Assembly (NCBI RefSeq): GCF_000148725.1
Contig: NZ_GL476320.1
Coordinates: forward strand, 823,175-887,174
Length of the DNA: 64,000 nucleotides
Direction: 5' to 3'
Origin: Roseibium sp. TrichSKD4
GTDB taxonomy: Bacteria > Pseudomonadota > Alphaproteobacteria > Rhizobiales > Stappiaceae
This document shows positions 16,382 to 26,143 of this stretch, piece after piece. Below the pieces are notes generated by a model. The model ran no database searches. It was not told where the DNA came from and saw nothing but the letters and a program-made list of their open reading frames with translations. The position numbers and the translations under genes were made by a program. How positions within the stretch are numbered: the first letter of the stretch is position 1; each line of letters starts with the position of its first letter.

Positions 16382-18430
16382 TCAGATATCTAGGTCCTCA
16401 GCGAACTCGGCGTTTTCCTGAATGAAACGGAATCGAGCCTCTGGCTTGTTACCCATCAAACGGTCAACGGTTGTGCCGGTTTCTTTCTCAAACCCACTTT
16501 CGACGCCTACCTTGAGCAAAGTCCGGCGGGTGGGGTCCATTGTGGTTTCTTTGAGCTGCGCAGGCAGCATCTCACCAAGACCCTTGAATCGGCCAATGTC
16601 GATTTTGCCTTTGCCTTTGAAGGCCTTTGCAAGCAGCTCATCCTTGTGCGTATCATCGCGTGCGTAAAGCGTCTTTCCGCCTTGCGTCAGCCGATAGAGA
16701 GGCGGCACAGCAAGATAAAGGTGCCCGTTGTGGATCATCTCCGGCATTTCGCGGAAGAAGAACGTGATCAACAGCGAGGCAATATGTGCGCCGTCGACGT
16801 CGGCATCGGTCATGACGATGATCTTTTCATAGCGCAGATCGTCATCACGATAGGAAGACCGTGTCCCGCAGCCCAAGGCCTGAATAAGGTCAGCCAGTTG
16901 CTGGTTTGCAGCCAGTTTGTCTCGCCCGGCGTTGGCAACGTTCAAGATCTTGCCGCGAAGTGGAAGCACGGCCTGATTTGACCTGTTCCGCGCCTGCTTT
17001 GCAGAGCCACCCGCTGAGTCGCCCTCAACGATGAACAATTCCGTTCCGTCGGACTGGTTGGCAGAACAGTCAGCCAGTTTGCCCGGAAGGCGAAGCTTTC
17101 GAACCGCAGTTTTACGAGCGACGTCTTTTTCTTTCCTGCGGCGCAACCGGTCTTCAGCCCGGTCGATCACCCACTCCAGAAGCTTGTTGGCCTGATTTGG
17201 GGAGGCTGTCAGCCAATGATCAAAGGCATCGCGTACCGCATTTTCCGTAATACGGGTCGCTTCATTGGTGGCGAGCTTGTCTTTCGTCTGGCCAACGAAT
17301 TCGGGTTCGCGGATGAAAACGGACAACATTCCACCGGCTGAGGTTAGGATGTCATCGCCGGTGATGATGGCAGCTTTTTTGTTGTTTGTGAGTTCGCCAT
17401 AGGCTTTCAGGCCGCGCATGAGAGCATAGCGCAAGCCGGTTTCGTGCGTTCCACCTTCGGGGGTTGGAACAGTGTTACAATAGGAATTTACAAACCCGTC
17501 GCCTGCAAACCAGGAAACCGCCCATTCGACCGAACCGTGACTGCCGGCCTTGTCGGTGCGCCCGGCAAAGATGTCGTCGACAACGCGACGTTCTTTTTCC
17601 AGACGCTCAGCCAGAAAATCTTTCAGACCACCTGGGAAATGAAACACCGCTTCGGTTGGTGTCTCGTCTTTTTCCTTGATGAGCGCGGGTTCACAATGCC
17701 AGCGTATTTCAACGCCGCCAAAAAGATAGGCCTTTGAGCGAGCCATCTTGAGCAGGCGTTCGGGTTTGAAACCGGCTGACTTTCCGAATATTTCGGGATC
17801 CGGCTTAAAGCGGACAGATGTTCCGCGACGGTTGTGAGTATCCCCAACCAGTTCAAGCGGGGCGACCGGTCTGCCGCGCTGAAATTGTTGGCGATAGAGT
17901 TTACGGGTTCTCGCCACCTCAACCACAAGGTCTTCGGACAAGGCGTTGACCACTGACACGCCAACACCGTGAAGGCCGCCTGAGGTTTCGTAGACCTTTG
18001 AGTCGAATTTCCCGCCCGCATGCAGTGTCGTCATAATGACTTCAAGTGCGGACTTGTCGACGAACTTCGGATGAGGGTCGACGGGGATGCCGCGGCCATT
18101 ATCAACAATCGTCAGATATCCGTCTGCGCCCAGTGTGACATCAATCCATGTCGCATGTCCGGCGACGGCCTCATCCATTGAGTTGTCGATAACTTCGGCG
18201 AAGAGGTGGTGGAGGGCTTTTTCATCAGTTCCGCCGATATACATGCCGGGTCGGCGGCGAACGGGTTCAAGCCCTTCAAGAACTTCGATATCCGCGGCCG
18301 AGTAGTCTCCGGCTTCTGCGGGAGCAACAGGCTGAGGCCGAGCTTGCGCCTTTTTTTCCGGTTTCGGTTTCGCCTTTGCTTTTTCAGAAAGGGCCGTGTT
18401 TCCAGCAAAAAGGTCGTCTTTTGCGCTCAT
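16382..18430 (-). CDS. parE: DNA topoisomerase IV subunit B
   Basis: A 682-residue type IIA topoisomerase ATPase subunit that, with ParC, unlinks daughter chromosomes. The GHKL ATPase domain is marked by RRPGMYIGGTDE, VDNGRGIPVD and GGLHGVGVSVVNALS; the Toprim domain by EGDSAGGSAKQARNR and MTDADVDGAHI; the C-terminus by IGRFKGLGEM. The alphaproteobacterial N-terminal extension of about 40 residues, rich in Lys, Ala and Pro, is present. Length and the short C-terminal part favour ParE over GyrB. Confidence 0.93.
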   Translation of the reverse strand: MSAKDDLFAGNTALSEKAKAKPKPEKKAQARPQPVAPAEAGDYSAADIEVLEGLEPVRRRPGMYIGGTDEKALHHLFAEVIDNSMDEAVAGHATWIDVTLGADGYLTIVDNGRGIPVDPHPKFVDKSALEVIMTTLHAGGKFDSKVYETSGGLHGVGVSVVNALSEDLVVEVARTRKLYRQQFQRGRPVAPLELVGDTHNRRGTSVRFKPDPEIFGKSAGFKPERLLKMARSKAYLFGGVEIRWHCEPALIKEKDETPTEAVFHFPGGLKDFLAERLEKERRVVDDIFAGRTDKAGSHGSVEWAVSWFAGDGFVNSYCNTVPTPEGGTHETGLRYALMRGLKAYGELTNNKKAAIITGDDILTSAGGMLSVFIREPEFVGQTKDKLATNEATRITENAVRDAFDHWLTASPNQANKLLEWVIDRAEDRLRRRKEKDVARKTAVRKLRLPGKLADCSANQSDGTELFIVEGDSAGGSAKQARNRSNQAVLPLRGKILNVANAGRDKLAANQQLADLIQALGCGTRSSYRDDDLRYEKIIVMTDADVDGAHIASLLITFFFREMPEMIHNGHLYLAVPPLYRLTQGGKTLYARDDTHKDELLAKAFKGKGKIDIGRFKGLGEMLPAQLKETTMDPTRRTLLKVGVESGFEKETGTTVDRLMGNKPEARFRFIQENAEFAEDLDI

Positions 18431-18967
18431 TCAGGGGTCGCCGTCAGTGTTTGTGTTGAGTCCGCGCCAAGAATGGTCGCGAATCAGTGTGTGATTGTCG
18501 CAGGACAAACCCGGAACGGTAAAGCGCTCTCTCGGCTTGTCCAACATTCATCAACATACTGCAGGGCTTTGCCTGTCGGGGAGCGAAAGTCAACCGTATT
18601 ATGCTGTCATTGGAATTACCATCATTGCATAAACTCCGATGGCGTTATCGAGCAGATGAGGATTCTTGTGTTATTCCTGCAACAGGGCAAAACGAAGTGA
18701 GGGGCAAACCACAGACTTGGGCAATTTGCCGTTGTTCGGCCACTTTTCGGAAACACCCATTGAGGTAGCGTAGATTTCGAAGTTGCTTGTAGCGACAGCC
18801 GCAACAAGGTTGAAGTTCAGTTTCTTCTGAGGCCGCAAGAGAACCGCCCTTTTGCCGTATTTGACACATGAGCGTCAATGAATGGACGAATTGGGTGTGT
18901 AGGCCTGATGTGAGCAAGAGTGAGACGTTTGCCTTTGTGACGAAGGCTGCGGAGAGAGTTAGGTAGC
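18431..18967. other. 537-bp region between divergent parE and exoR-like genes, no gene seen
   Basis: Several short open frames cross this region on both strands, but none shows a recognisable domain, a good ribosome site or sensible composition. No tRNA-like or strong terminator structure was seen. It must carry the promoters of parE and of the exoR-like gene; a small regulatory RNA cannot be excluded. Confidence 0.5.
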
Positions 18968-19918
18968 ATGCGCCAAGTGCGGTGGGACAATAGCGATATG
19001 AAAGTGCAACATTCTCGGCTGAACATGAGAACACCCGGGCTGGGTGCGATCTGTCGTGATGCGTTGCGTTTCAAGTCAGGAAACCGGATTGCCGCGGTAT
19101 GCTTATCAGCGGCATTGGTGGCCTCCTCGGCAGTTTTGACTGCTCCTGCTTTTGCTCTCGATCCTGCCTCTACCGAGAAAGAAACCTCAGCCATCCTTAG
19201 CCCAATGGAGGCTTTGCGGAGCGGTGCTCGAAAGTACTATTCGGGCGATAAGGAAGGAGCTCTTCAATCGCTCCAATACGCCGCCGAGAACGGTCAGCCG
19301 ATGGCTGCCTGGAAACTCGGTGAAATGTACGCTCATGGCGACGGCGTGGCTGCTGACGACAAGAAGGCCTTTGAGTATTTCACCCAGATCGTTCGTGAGC
19401 ATGGCGACGACCGTCCGGACGCTCCGGATGCTCCGTTTGTGTCCAGTGCATTTGTAGCTCTCGGGAGCTATTATCTGACCGGTATAAAGGGTGTCGTCCA
19501 GAAAAACCCGGCGCGGGCGCGGCAGATTTTCACACATGCGGCATCTTATTTTGGCGACGCGGACGCTCAATTCCAGCTTGGGCAGATGTATCAAGGTAGC
19601 AGTGAGCGCCTTGCTGTGCGTTGGTACAATCTTGCTGCTATCAAAGGCCATGTTGGAGCGCAAGCACGGCTTGGGGAGACCCTGTTTAACCTTGGGCAAT
19701 CCGAAGCAAAGCAGGCTCGCGGACTGATGTGGATCACGGTTGCGCGAGACCAGGTCGTCGATGCCGAGGCCAACTGGGTTCTCGATCTTCATGAGCGGTA
19801 TTTTGCATTGGCCAGTGAACCAGTTCGGTCTTTGTCTCGCAGAATGGCTGATACTTGGATTGAACGGAATCGGCCAGAACTCATGACAGCACAAACCGTG
19901 GCGGCAGATCAGAACTAA
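18968..19918 (+). CDS. periplasmic Sel1-repeat protein, ExoR-like regulator
   Basis: A 316-residue exported Sel1/TPR-like repeat protein. A signal peptide with a long basic N-region ends near residue 57 (SSAVLTAPAFA before LDP). The mature part has Sel1 repeats: AENGQPMAAWKLGEMYAHGDG, then a FGDADAQFQLGQMY repeat and KGHVGAQARLGETLF. The order, length and MEALRSGARKYYSGDKEGAL opening resemble ExoR of rhizobia, the periplasmic inhibitor of the ExoS/ChvI two-component system that controls exopolysaccharide and motility. Orthology is inferred from resemblance by eye. The start may instead be ATG 18998 or 19025, which would give a more usual signal peptide. Confidence 0.75.
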   Translation: MRQVRWDNSDMKVQHSRLNMRTPGLGAICRDALRFKSGNRIAAVCLSAALVASSAVLTAPAFALDPASTEKETSAILSPMEALRSGARKYYSGDKEGALQSLQYAAENGQPMAAWKLGEMYAHGDGVAADDKKAFEYFTQIVREHGDDRPDAPDAPFVSSAFVALGSYYLTGIKGVVQKNPARARQIFTHAASYFGDADAQFQLGQMYQGSSERLAVRWYNLAAIKGHVGAQARLGETLFNLGQSEAKQARGLMWITVARDQVVDAEANWVLDLHERYFALASEPVRSLSRRMADTWIERNRPELMTAQTVAADQN

Positions 19919-19955
19919 GGTGAGCGATTCTATTTCGTCGTTCGGTTGGCTCTGA

Positions 19956-20348
19956 TCAGCCCTTCGTTTGATCTAAAAGCCTTGAACCGCGCGGAATTGG
20001 CGTGAGCTGATTTGGGGAAACTGCCGCCGTAGGGCAGGGTGCTGTGGTCATGTTCCAAGATGTATTGTTCAGGACATAGCCACATTGAGCCATTCTTGGC
20101 CCATCTGAACCTTTAAGGCAGATGAGATCTCCAACTTGATAATCAACACCCTTATAGCGGCAGGTGCACGAGGATGATTGTGCCTTGGATGTTGAAACAA
20201 AGGAGAAGATTGTCAGAGGGAAGCATAGAATCAGCGCAAATAGGACTTTACGAAGTCGTGTTGACTGCGTTTGAAAGTGCCCGGGTGAAGCCGTCTGGCC
20301 GGGCTGACTGCGGCCAATCCTTATCCCATTAGAGAAAAAGGGTACCAT
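19956..20348 (-). CDS. small cysteine-containing secreted protein of unknown function
   Basis: A protein of about 130 residues, of which the last 80 or so are exported: LRKVLFALILCFPLTIF followed by STSKAQ looks like a signal peptide. The mature region contains four Cys (CTCRYKGVDYQVGDLICLKG and later MAQCGYVLNNTSWN) and one more near the end, a pattern suggesting disulfides. Similar short proteins occur in alphaproteobacteria without an assigned role. The start is uncertain: ATG 20348 lacks a clear ribosome site and leaves a long N-terminal stretch before the signal peptide. It is convergent with the exoR-like gene. Confidence 0.6.
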   Translation of the reverse strand: MVPFFSNGIRIGRSQPGQTASPGHFQTQSTRLRKVLFALILCFPLTIFSFVSTSKAQSSSCTCRYKGVDYQVGDLICLKGSDGPRMAQCGYVLNNTSWNMTTAPCPTAAVSPNQLTPIPRGSRLLDQTKG

Positions 20349-20397
20349 GACGAGTGGTATCTGCAAGTCAATCTTACGCTGCGTTGCGAAAGGTAAG

Positions 20398-20428
20398 GTC
20401 GGAGCGTATCTTCGCTCTACGCTCCGAC
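20398..20428 (-). terminator. hairpin downstream of the DHH phosphoesterase gene
   Basis: An eleven-base perfect stem (GTCGGAGCGTA and its complement) with a nine-base loop, 22 bases after the stop of the minus-strand DHH gene. The following sequence on the minus strand is only moderately T-rich, so terminator activity is likely but not certain. Confidence 0.5.
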
Positions 20429-20449
20429 TGCATAGTCTTGTTACGGTGA

Positions 20450-21445
20450 TTATTTGGCAGAATCGGACTTTATAGTCTCAATCAGCTCTACAAGTGTTTC
20501 TTCAGCTTTTGGTGTGTCGATCTGACATGTGCCCGCCGCAGTGTGGCCGCCACCGCCATATTTCAGCATCAGCTCGCCAACATGTGTCGGGTTCGAGCGG
20601 TCAAAAATCGACTTACCGAATGCAAACACCGTGTTTTGCTTCGCCTTGCCCCACATGACATGGCACGAAATGTTCGTCTCTGGGAAGAGCGCGTAGATCA
20701 TGAAGCGATTGCCGGAAAAGATTGTCTCTTCATCGCGCAGATCCAGAACCGCAAGAGGACCATGCACTGTCGTGCAACGCTTGATCTGATCCTCGAACTT
20801 GTCCTTGTGGGACATGAACAGATCGATTCGCTCTGCAACATCCGGCAGTTCAAGCAGTTTTTCGATATTGGGCTCATCCCGGCAGAAATCAATCAGCTGC
20901 ATCATCAGCTGGTAATTTGAAATGCGGAAATCGCGGAAACGGCCGAGGCCTGTGCGTGCATCCATCAGGAAGGACAGAAGTTCCCAGCTTTGCGGGTTGA
21001 GGACATCTTCGCGTGTGAACTGTGCCGCGTCGGCCTTGTCCACCGCGTGCATCATATCATCAGTGACTTTTGGAAACTTCGCATTTCCGCCGAAATAGTC
21101 ATAGACGACACGGGCTGCTGACGGTGCAGATGGATCAATGATGTGATTGCCGTAATACGCGTCAACTCGCTTTGTTTCACTGTCATGGTGATCAAAGGCC
21201 AAGCCGACGCCGGGAACATATGGCAGGTTTGTTGTGATGTCGTTTGGCGTCACTTCAATGATGCCGTCTTGCATATCCTTCGGGTGGGCGAAAGTGATTT
21301 CACCGACAAGACCCAAGTCTTTGAGCAAAACGGCACAAACCAGACCGTCCATGTCCGAACGTGTAATGAGCCGGTATCCGCCCTCGGGTTTTTCGTCGAA
21401 AATAGATCCGAGCGTTGGCATTGCGGACTGTTCATGCACATTCAT
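20450..21445 (-). CDS. DHH-family phosphoesterase (exopolyphosphatase-like)
   Basis: A 331-residue member of the DHH/DHHA1 phosphoesterase superfamily. The N-terminal metal site shows TRSDMDGLVCAVLL, AHPKD and the hallmark DHH in LAFDHHDSETK; the C-terminal DHHA1 domain ends in LKYGGGGHTAAGTCQ. Family members cleave short RNA, cyclic dinucleotides or polyphosphate; which of these applies here cannot be read from the sequence. It is a single-gene unit with its own terminator-like hairpin. Confidence 0.85.
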   Translation of the reverse strand: MNVHEQSAMPTLGSIFDEKPEGGYRLITRSDMDGLVCAVLLKDLGLVGEITFAHPKDMQDGIIEVTPNDITTNLPYVPGVGLAFDHHDSETKRVDAYYGNHIIDPSAPSAARVVYDYFGGNAKFPKVTDDMMHAVDKADAAQFTREDVLNPQSWELLSFLMDARTGLGRFRDFRISNYQLMMQLIDFCRDEPNIEKLLELPDVAERIDLFMSHKDKFEDQIKRCTTVHGPLAVLDLRDEETIFSGNRFMIYALFPETNISCHVMWGKAKQNTVFAFGKSIFDRSNPTHVGELMLKYGGGGHTAAGTCQIDTPKAEETLVELIETIKSDSAK

Positions 21446-21590
21446 CTAAAAAGACCCCACGTTTTAAAAGTTGAGTGTGAGACTTTCACATAATTGTTAA
21501 AATAAACTGGACATTTTCAGAAAGACCATAGTGAAATTGAATAACCGATATTAATTGCTATTCTCAATAATGAATATACTTCTGCATTCA

Positions 21591-22373
21591 TTACGCGGCT
21601 AGATTCACCCATACTGGTACGTGGTCGGACGGTTTTTCCCAGCCACGCACGTGTTTGTCGATACCACAACCGGCCATCAGGTCGCTGGCTTGAGGTGACA
21701 ACAAGATGTGGTCAATTCTAATGCCGTTGTTTTTTTGCCAAGCTCCGGCCTGATAGTCCCAAAAGGTGAAGGTTTCTGGTGCATCCGTACAGGCACGCAC
21801 AGCCTCGGTAAAACCAAGATGTGTCAGGGTCCTGAACTTTTGACGGCTTTCAGGTTGGAAGAGCGCGTCATTTCCCCAGTTCTCCGGGTTTTTGGCGTCC
21901 ATCGGATCAGGGATCACGTTGTAATCGCCCAACAGCAGATAGGGGATTTCATCATCAAGGCGCCGTTTTGCGTGGGCGATCAGGCGATCCATCCAACCGA
22001 GTTTGTAGGGGAATTTCTCGGTCCCGAGCGGATTGCCATTGGGAAGATAAAGGCAGCCAACTCGCACAACACCATTGTCCGTTGAAACCGTTCCTTCGAT
22101 GAAACGGGCCTGTTCGTCGCTATCATCGCCGGGCAATCCACGTTGGACATCTTCCAGCGGGCGATTTGACAGCAAGGCAACGCCGTTAAAGCTCTTTTGC
22201 CCATGCGTTTTAACGTTATAGCCGAGTTCTTCAATCGCTTCGCGTGGAAAATTCTCATCGACAGATTTGATTTCCTGAAGACAGGCGATTTCCGGTTCTG
22301 CTTCCTGGAGCCACGCGAGAACAGTGTCGAGGCGCGCCTTGACGCCATTGATATTCCACGTGGCAATTTTCAT
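21591..22373 (-). CDS. xthA: exodeoxyribonuclease III
   Basis: A 260-residue AP endonuclease / 3'-5' exonuclease of the XthA family for base-excision repair. MKIATWNINGVKARL begins the fold, CLQEIKS holds the metal-binding Glu, LLGDYNVIPDPMD the catalytic Asp-Asn pair, and the C-terminal SDHVPVWVNL the catalytic His. Length matches the family. It lies downstream of erpA on the same strand with 74 bp between. Confidence 0.95.
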   Translation of the reverse strand: MKIATWNINGVKARLDTVLAWLQEAEPEIACLQEIKSVDENFPREAIEELGYNVKTHGQKSFNGVALLSNRPLEDVQRGLPGDDSDEQARFIEGTVSTDNGVVRVGCLYLPNGNPLGTEKFPYKLGWMDRLIAHAKRRLDDEIPYLLLGDYNVIPDPMDAKNPENWGNDALFQPESRQKFRTLTHLGFTEAVRACTDAPETFTFWDYQAGAWQKNNGIRIDHILLSPQASDLMAGCGIDKHVRGWEKPSDHVPVWVNLAA

Positions 22374-22447
22374 TTGGTTCGTCTTTCAGAGAAGAAAATA
22401 GCGTCCCGGCTGAGTATTTGTCAGCCGGGGAAGGAGCTGGTTGGATT

Positions 22448-22789
22448 CTATATCGTAAAGCTCGTTCCGCAGCCGCAACCAGCGACCGCATTCGGATTGT
22501 TGATCTGAAAGGACTGGCCGATCAGATCATCCACGAAATCAATTTCTGATCCATCCATGTATTGCAGAGAAATACTGTCGATCAGGACGGTAACACCACC
22601 TTTGCCGATCGCCAGGTCGTCGTCCTCTCGCTGTTGAACCAGATCGTATTTGTATTGAAGCCCGGAGCATCCGCCGCCTTCAACACTGACGCGCAGCATG
22701 CTGCCTTGAGGTTCTGAGGACAGAATCTTAGCGATGCGCTTGGCAGCACGGTCACTGACTGTTACGGGATGTTCGAGTGTTTCGGTCAT
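22448..22789 (-). CDS. erpA: iron-sulfur cluster insertion protein ErpA
   Basis: A 113-residue A-type carrier that inserts clusters into final targets. Conserved cysteines are in EGGGCSGLQYKYDL and AGCGCGTSFTI; VLIDSISLQYMDGSEIDFVDD is the family core. It is the second A-type carrier in the window besides SufA. It is divergent from the dGTPase gene, an order seen in many Hyphomicrobiales (xthA-erpA / dgt-argS). Confidence 0.93.
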   Translation of the reverse strand: MTETLEHPVTVSDRAAKRIAKILSSEPQGSMLRVSVEGGGCSGLQYKYDLVQQREDDDLAIGKGGVTVLIDSISLQYMDGSEIDFVDDLIGQSFQINNPNAVAGCGCGTSFTI

Positions 22790-22984
22790 CGCCTTTGCCT
22801 TGAACTTGCGTATTTCCTGTCATCATTCGAAGACGACCGGGAAAAGCTGACTTTATAGCATAGGTATGATGGCATGGTGCCCACGTCAATGATGGCAGAG
22901 CTGGCTAGCAACGTCATTCGTGGGTAATGCAAAGAAGATATTCGGTGGGACTGAGGACCGGGTATCAAGGGTTTGTGGGGAGTT

Positions 22985-24202
22985 ATGAGACCAGGTATCG
23001 GGTATGGCGCGCAGCCGAGAGCAGATTTTGCCGAACATCCGGGGCAGAGCAGGGGGCGTCTGGTTCCCGAACAGGAGAGCCCGACCCGGACGCCTTACCA
23101 GCGGGACCGGGATCGCATCATCCATTCCTCCGCTTTTCGGCGGCTGAAGCACAAGACTCAGGTCTTCGTGTATCACGAGGGCGATCATTTCCGCACGCGG
23201 CTGACACACACGATTGAGGTTTCTCAAATTGCCCGGTCTCTGGCTCGCGCACTAAGGCTCGATGAGGACTTGGCAGAATGCCTTGCTCTTGCACATGACC
23301 TTGGCCACACGCCTTTTGGCCATGAGGGGGAAGATGTCATGCACGAATGCATGGCAGGCTTCGACGGGTTTGATCATAACGCGCAATCGCTTCGCGTTGT
23401 GACCCACCTTGAACAACGGTATGCCGAGTTTGACGGCCTAAATCTCTCCTGGGAAACGTTGGAAGGGTTGGTCAAGCACAATGGTCCGCTGGTCTCGAAT
23501 GATGGCGCGCCGCTAGGCAAGTTTGCAGGAAGCGAATTGCCGTTTGCTATCCGGGAATATGTGGCGCAACAGGACTTGTTGCTCGGTACTTGGCCCGGTG
23601 GTGAGGCGCAGGCTGCAGCGATAGCAGATGACATTGCCTATGACGCCCATGACCTTGATGACGGCTTGAGAGCTGGATTGATCCAAATTGAGGACTTGAA
23701 AGAAGTTCCGTTTTTGCGATCCATTCTGGAAGAGGTGGATGGGAGATATCCGGGTCTGGAAGAGCAGCGCCGCATTCATGAGATCGTGCGCTGCTCGATC
23801 ACGCGAATGGTCGAAGATGTTATCGCACACAGTTATAGCCAGATTGAAAAGCTAGGACCTAAGTCAGCTGATGATGTTCGCCATGCTGGTGCGTGTCTTG
23901 TTGGGTTCTCGCCGGACATGATCGCGCAAGAAAAGGAAGTGAAACGGTTTCTTTTCGCGCGAGTTTATCGTCATCCGGATGTTCTGGCAGTGCGGAAGCT
24001 GGTTGCCGATGTGGTGCGGGATTTGTTTGCGCGCTTCATGAAAGAACCTAGAGTCATGCCCGCGCCCTGGAGCAAGGATCTCGACAAACTGACAGAAGCG
24101 GCGCTCGCGCGTCGGGTCTGTGATTACATTGCGGGAATGACGGATCGGTACGCAATTGACGAGCACCGCCGATTGTTTGACCACACGCCGGAATTGGGGT
24201 AG
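22985..24202 (+). CDS. dgt: deoxyguanosinetriphosphate triphosphohydrolase-like protein
   Basis: A 405-residue HD-domain enzyme of the dGTPase family, which splits dNTPs into nucleoside and tripolyphosphate. The first metal-binding part is [19 protein letters not shown], the HD motif is [16 protein letters not shown], and a later Asp sits in [36 protein letters not shown] is the typical N-terminal block. ATG 22985 is chosen; the in-frame TTG at 22973 would add four residues. It starts the long plus-strand gene run. Confidence 0.92.
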   Translation: MRPGIGYGAQPRADFAEHPGQSRGRLVPEQESPTRTPYQRDRDRIIHSSAFRRLKHKTQVFVYHEGDHFRTRLTHTIEVSQIARSLARALRLDEDLAECLALAHDLGHTPFGHEGEDVMHECMAGFDGFDHNAQSLRVVTHLEQRYAEFDGLNLSWETLEGLVKHNGPLVSNDGAPLGKFAGSELPFAIREYVAQQDLLLGTWPGGEAQAAAIADDIAYDAHDLDDGLRAGLIQIEDLKEVPFLRSILEEVDGRYPGLEEQRRIHEIVRCSITRMVEDVIAHSYSQIEKLGPKSADDVRHAGACLVGFSPDMIAQEKEVKRFLFARVYRHPDVLAVRKLVADVVRDLFARFMKEPRVMPAPWSKDLDKLTEAALARRVCDYIAGMTDRYAIDEHRRLFDHTPELG

Positions 24203-24295
24203 GCCCTCGCCAACAATTCATCAGGCCCGCAACACCGTGATTGTAATCTGCGGTGTGCGGGCTCTTTGTGTACTACGGGATACCGGTTGGCGGTC

Positions 24296-26065
24296 ATGAA
24301 CATCTTCACAGAGTTTTCCGAGCGTGTGAAAGACATGCTCAAGGGTTTGGACCTTCAGACAAAGGATGGGGCAGCGCCGGACCTTTCTCGCGTAACGGTC
24401 GAATCCCCGCGTGATCCCGCTCATGGCGATCTGGCGACAAATGCAGCCATGGTGTTGTCCAAACAAGTGGGCATGAAGCCGCGTGATTTGGCCGAAAAGC
24501 TCGCCGAGGCGCTAAAAAACGATCCGGATGTTCAGGACGTTGATGTTGCGGGGCCAGGCTTCATCAACATGCGGCTGGCCCATTCTGTGTGGCAGAAGGT
24601 TTTGAAGTCTGTTCTGGAGCAGGGCCAAGACTTTGGCCGATCTGATTTTGGCGGCGGCAAGAAAACGAATGTTGAATACGTTTCGGCCAACCCAACCGGT
24701 CCTATGCACGTGGGGCACACGCGCGGAGCTGTCGTTGGCGATGTGCTGGCCAATCTGCTGGCTTTTGCAGGTTACGATGTCACGCGTGAGTACTATATCA
24801 ATGACGCGGGATCGCAGATTGACACGCTCGCACGCAGCGCATTCCTGCGCTATCGCGAAGCTCTTGGCGAAGACATCGGCGAGATCCCGGCAGGGCTATA
24901 CCCCGGCGACTATCTGAAGCCTGTGGGTGAAAAACTGGCGGCCGACTACAAAGAAAGTTTGAAAGACAAGCCGGAAGAAGAGTGGCTGCCGGTCGTCAAG
25001 GGCCTTTCCATCTCCATGATGATGGATATGATCCGCGAAGACCTTGCCAGCTTGAACGTTCATCATGACGTCTTCTTTTCTGAGCGGACATTGCATAGTC
25101 GGGGTGAGGGCAACGTCTCCAAAATCGATGAAATGCTCGATGCCCTGCGGAATCGGGACCTTGTGTATCAAGGTACTTTGCCGCCGCCGAAGGGACAAGT
25201 TCCTGACGACTGGGAAGACCGGGAGCAGACCCTGTTCCGTGCAAGCGATTATGGAGATGACACGGATCGCGCGCTGAAGAAGTCAGATGGTTCTTATACG
25301 TACTTTGCCGCTGACGTCGCTTATTTTCGTGACAAATTCCAGCGTGATTTCAAAGAAATGATCTACGTTCTGGGCGCGGACCATAGCGGCTACGCCAAGC
25401 GGCTTCAGGCTGTTGGTAAAGCTGTTTCGGATAGCCAGGCAGAGGTGGTGGTTCGCTTCTGCCAACTGGTCAAGCTGTTCCGGGGCGGTGAACCGTTCAA
25501 GATGTCCAAGCGGTCCGGAGACTTCATCACGCTCCGTGATGTGGTCGACGAGGTTGGCCGGGATCCTGTTCGGTTCATGATGCTTTACCGGAAAAACGAT
25601 GCCCCGCTGGATTTTGATTTCCAGAAGGTTACAGAGCAATCCAAGGATAATCCGGTCTTTTATGTTCAGTACGGCCACGCCCGTTGTCGGTCTGTCATGC
25701 GGCAAGCTGCAGAAGAACTCTCGGGTGTCGCAATTGATGACAAGGCGCTCGCTGAAGCGGACTTTTCTGCGCTGACTGATTCGGGAGAATTGGAGCTTTT
25801 GGCAAAAATGGCCGTTTGGCCGAAGATTGTTGAAGCTGCGGCCGAAACACATGAGCCGCACCGGATTGCGTTTTACCTGCACGATCTCGCCAGTTCTTTG
25901 CATGGACACTGGAATCGGGGCAAGGAATTGCCGCAATTACGTTTTATTAACGCTGACGACACCAAATTGACTGTGGCACGACTCGCAATGGTCCGGGCTG
26001 TGTCTTCGGTGATCGCTTCGGGACTATCGGTTCTCGGCGTAGATGCACCGGAAGAAATGCGCTGA
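24296..26065 (+). CDS. argS: arginyl-tRNA synthetase
   Basis: A 589-residue class I aminoacyl-tRNA synthetase that charges tRNA-Arg. The HIGH-type motif is HVGHTRG near residue 138 within [16 protein letters not shown], and the KMSKS-type motif is [10 protein letters not shown] near 401. The C-terminal anticodon-binding domain contains [12 protein letters not shown] and ends in [21 protein letters not shown] 24296 fits the family N-terminus ([11 protein letters not shown]). Confidence 0.96.
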   Translation: MNIFTEFSERVKDMLKGLDLQTKDGAAPDLSRVTVESPRDPAHGDLATNAAMVLSKQVGMKPRDLAEKLAEALKNDPDVQDVDVAGPGFINMRLAHSVWQKVLKSVLEQGQDFGRSDFGGGKKTNVEYVSANPTGPMHVGHTRGAVVGDVLANLLAFAGYDVTREYYINDAGSQIDTLARSAFLRYREALGEDIGEIPAGLYPGDYLKPVGEKLAADYKESLKDKPEEEWLPVVKGLSISMMMDMIREDLASLNVHHDVFFSERTLHSRGEGNVSKIDEMLDALRNRDLVYQGTLPPPKGQVPDDWEDREQTLFRASDYGDDTDRALKKSDGSYTYFAADVAYFRDKFQRDFKEMIYVLGADHSGYAKRLQAVGKAVSDSQAEVVVRFCQLVKLFRGGEPFKMSKRSGDFITLRDVVDEVGRDPVRFMMLYRKNDAPLDFDFQKVTEQSKDNPVFYVQYGHARCRSVMRQAAEELSGVAIDDKALAEADFSALTDSGELELLAKMAVWPKIVEAAAETHEPHRIAFYLHDLASSLHGHWNRGKELPQLRFINADDTKLTVARLAMVRAVSSVIASGLSVLGVDAPEEMR

Positions 26066-26143
26066 AAATTGCGTTATCTGCTCTTGTCGTCTAGCTTTGT
26101 ACTGCAGAGGCAAGAAGTTGTTTGACCGGCTTACAGATCGTCG

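Noticed and set aside
18645-19194. Minus-strand open frames of 125-129 codons around the exoR-like gene start
   Set aside because: They lie opposite the exoR-like signal peptide region, without ribosome site or homology.
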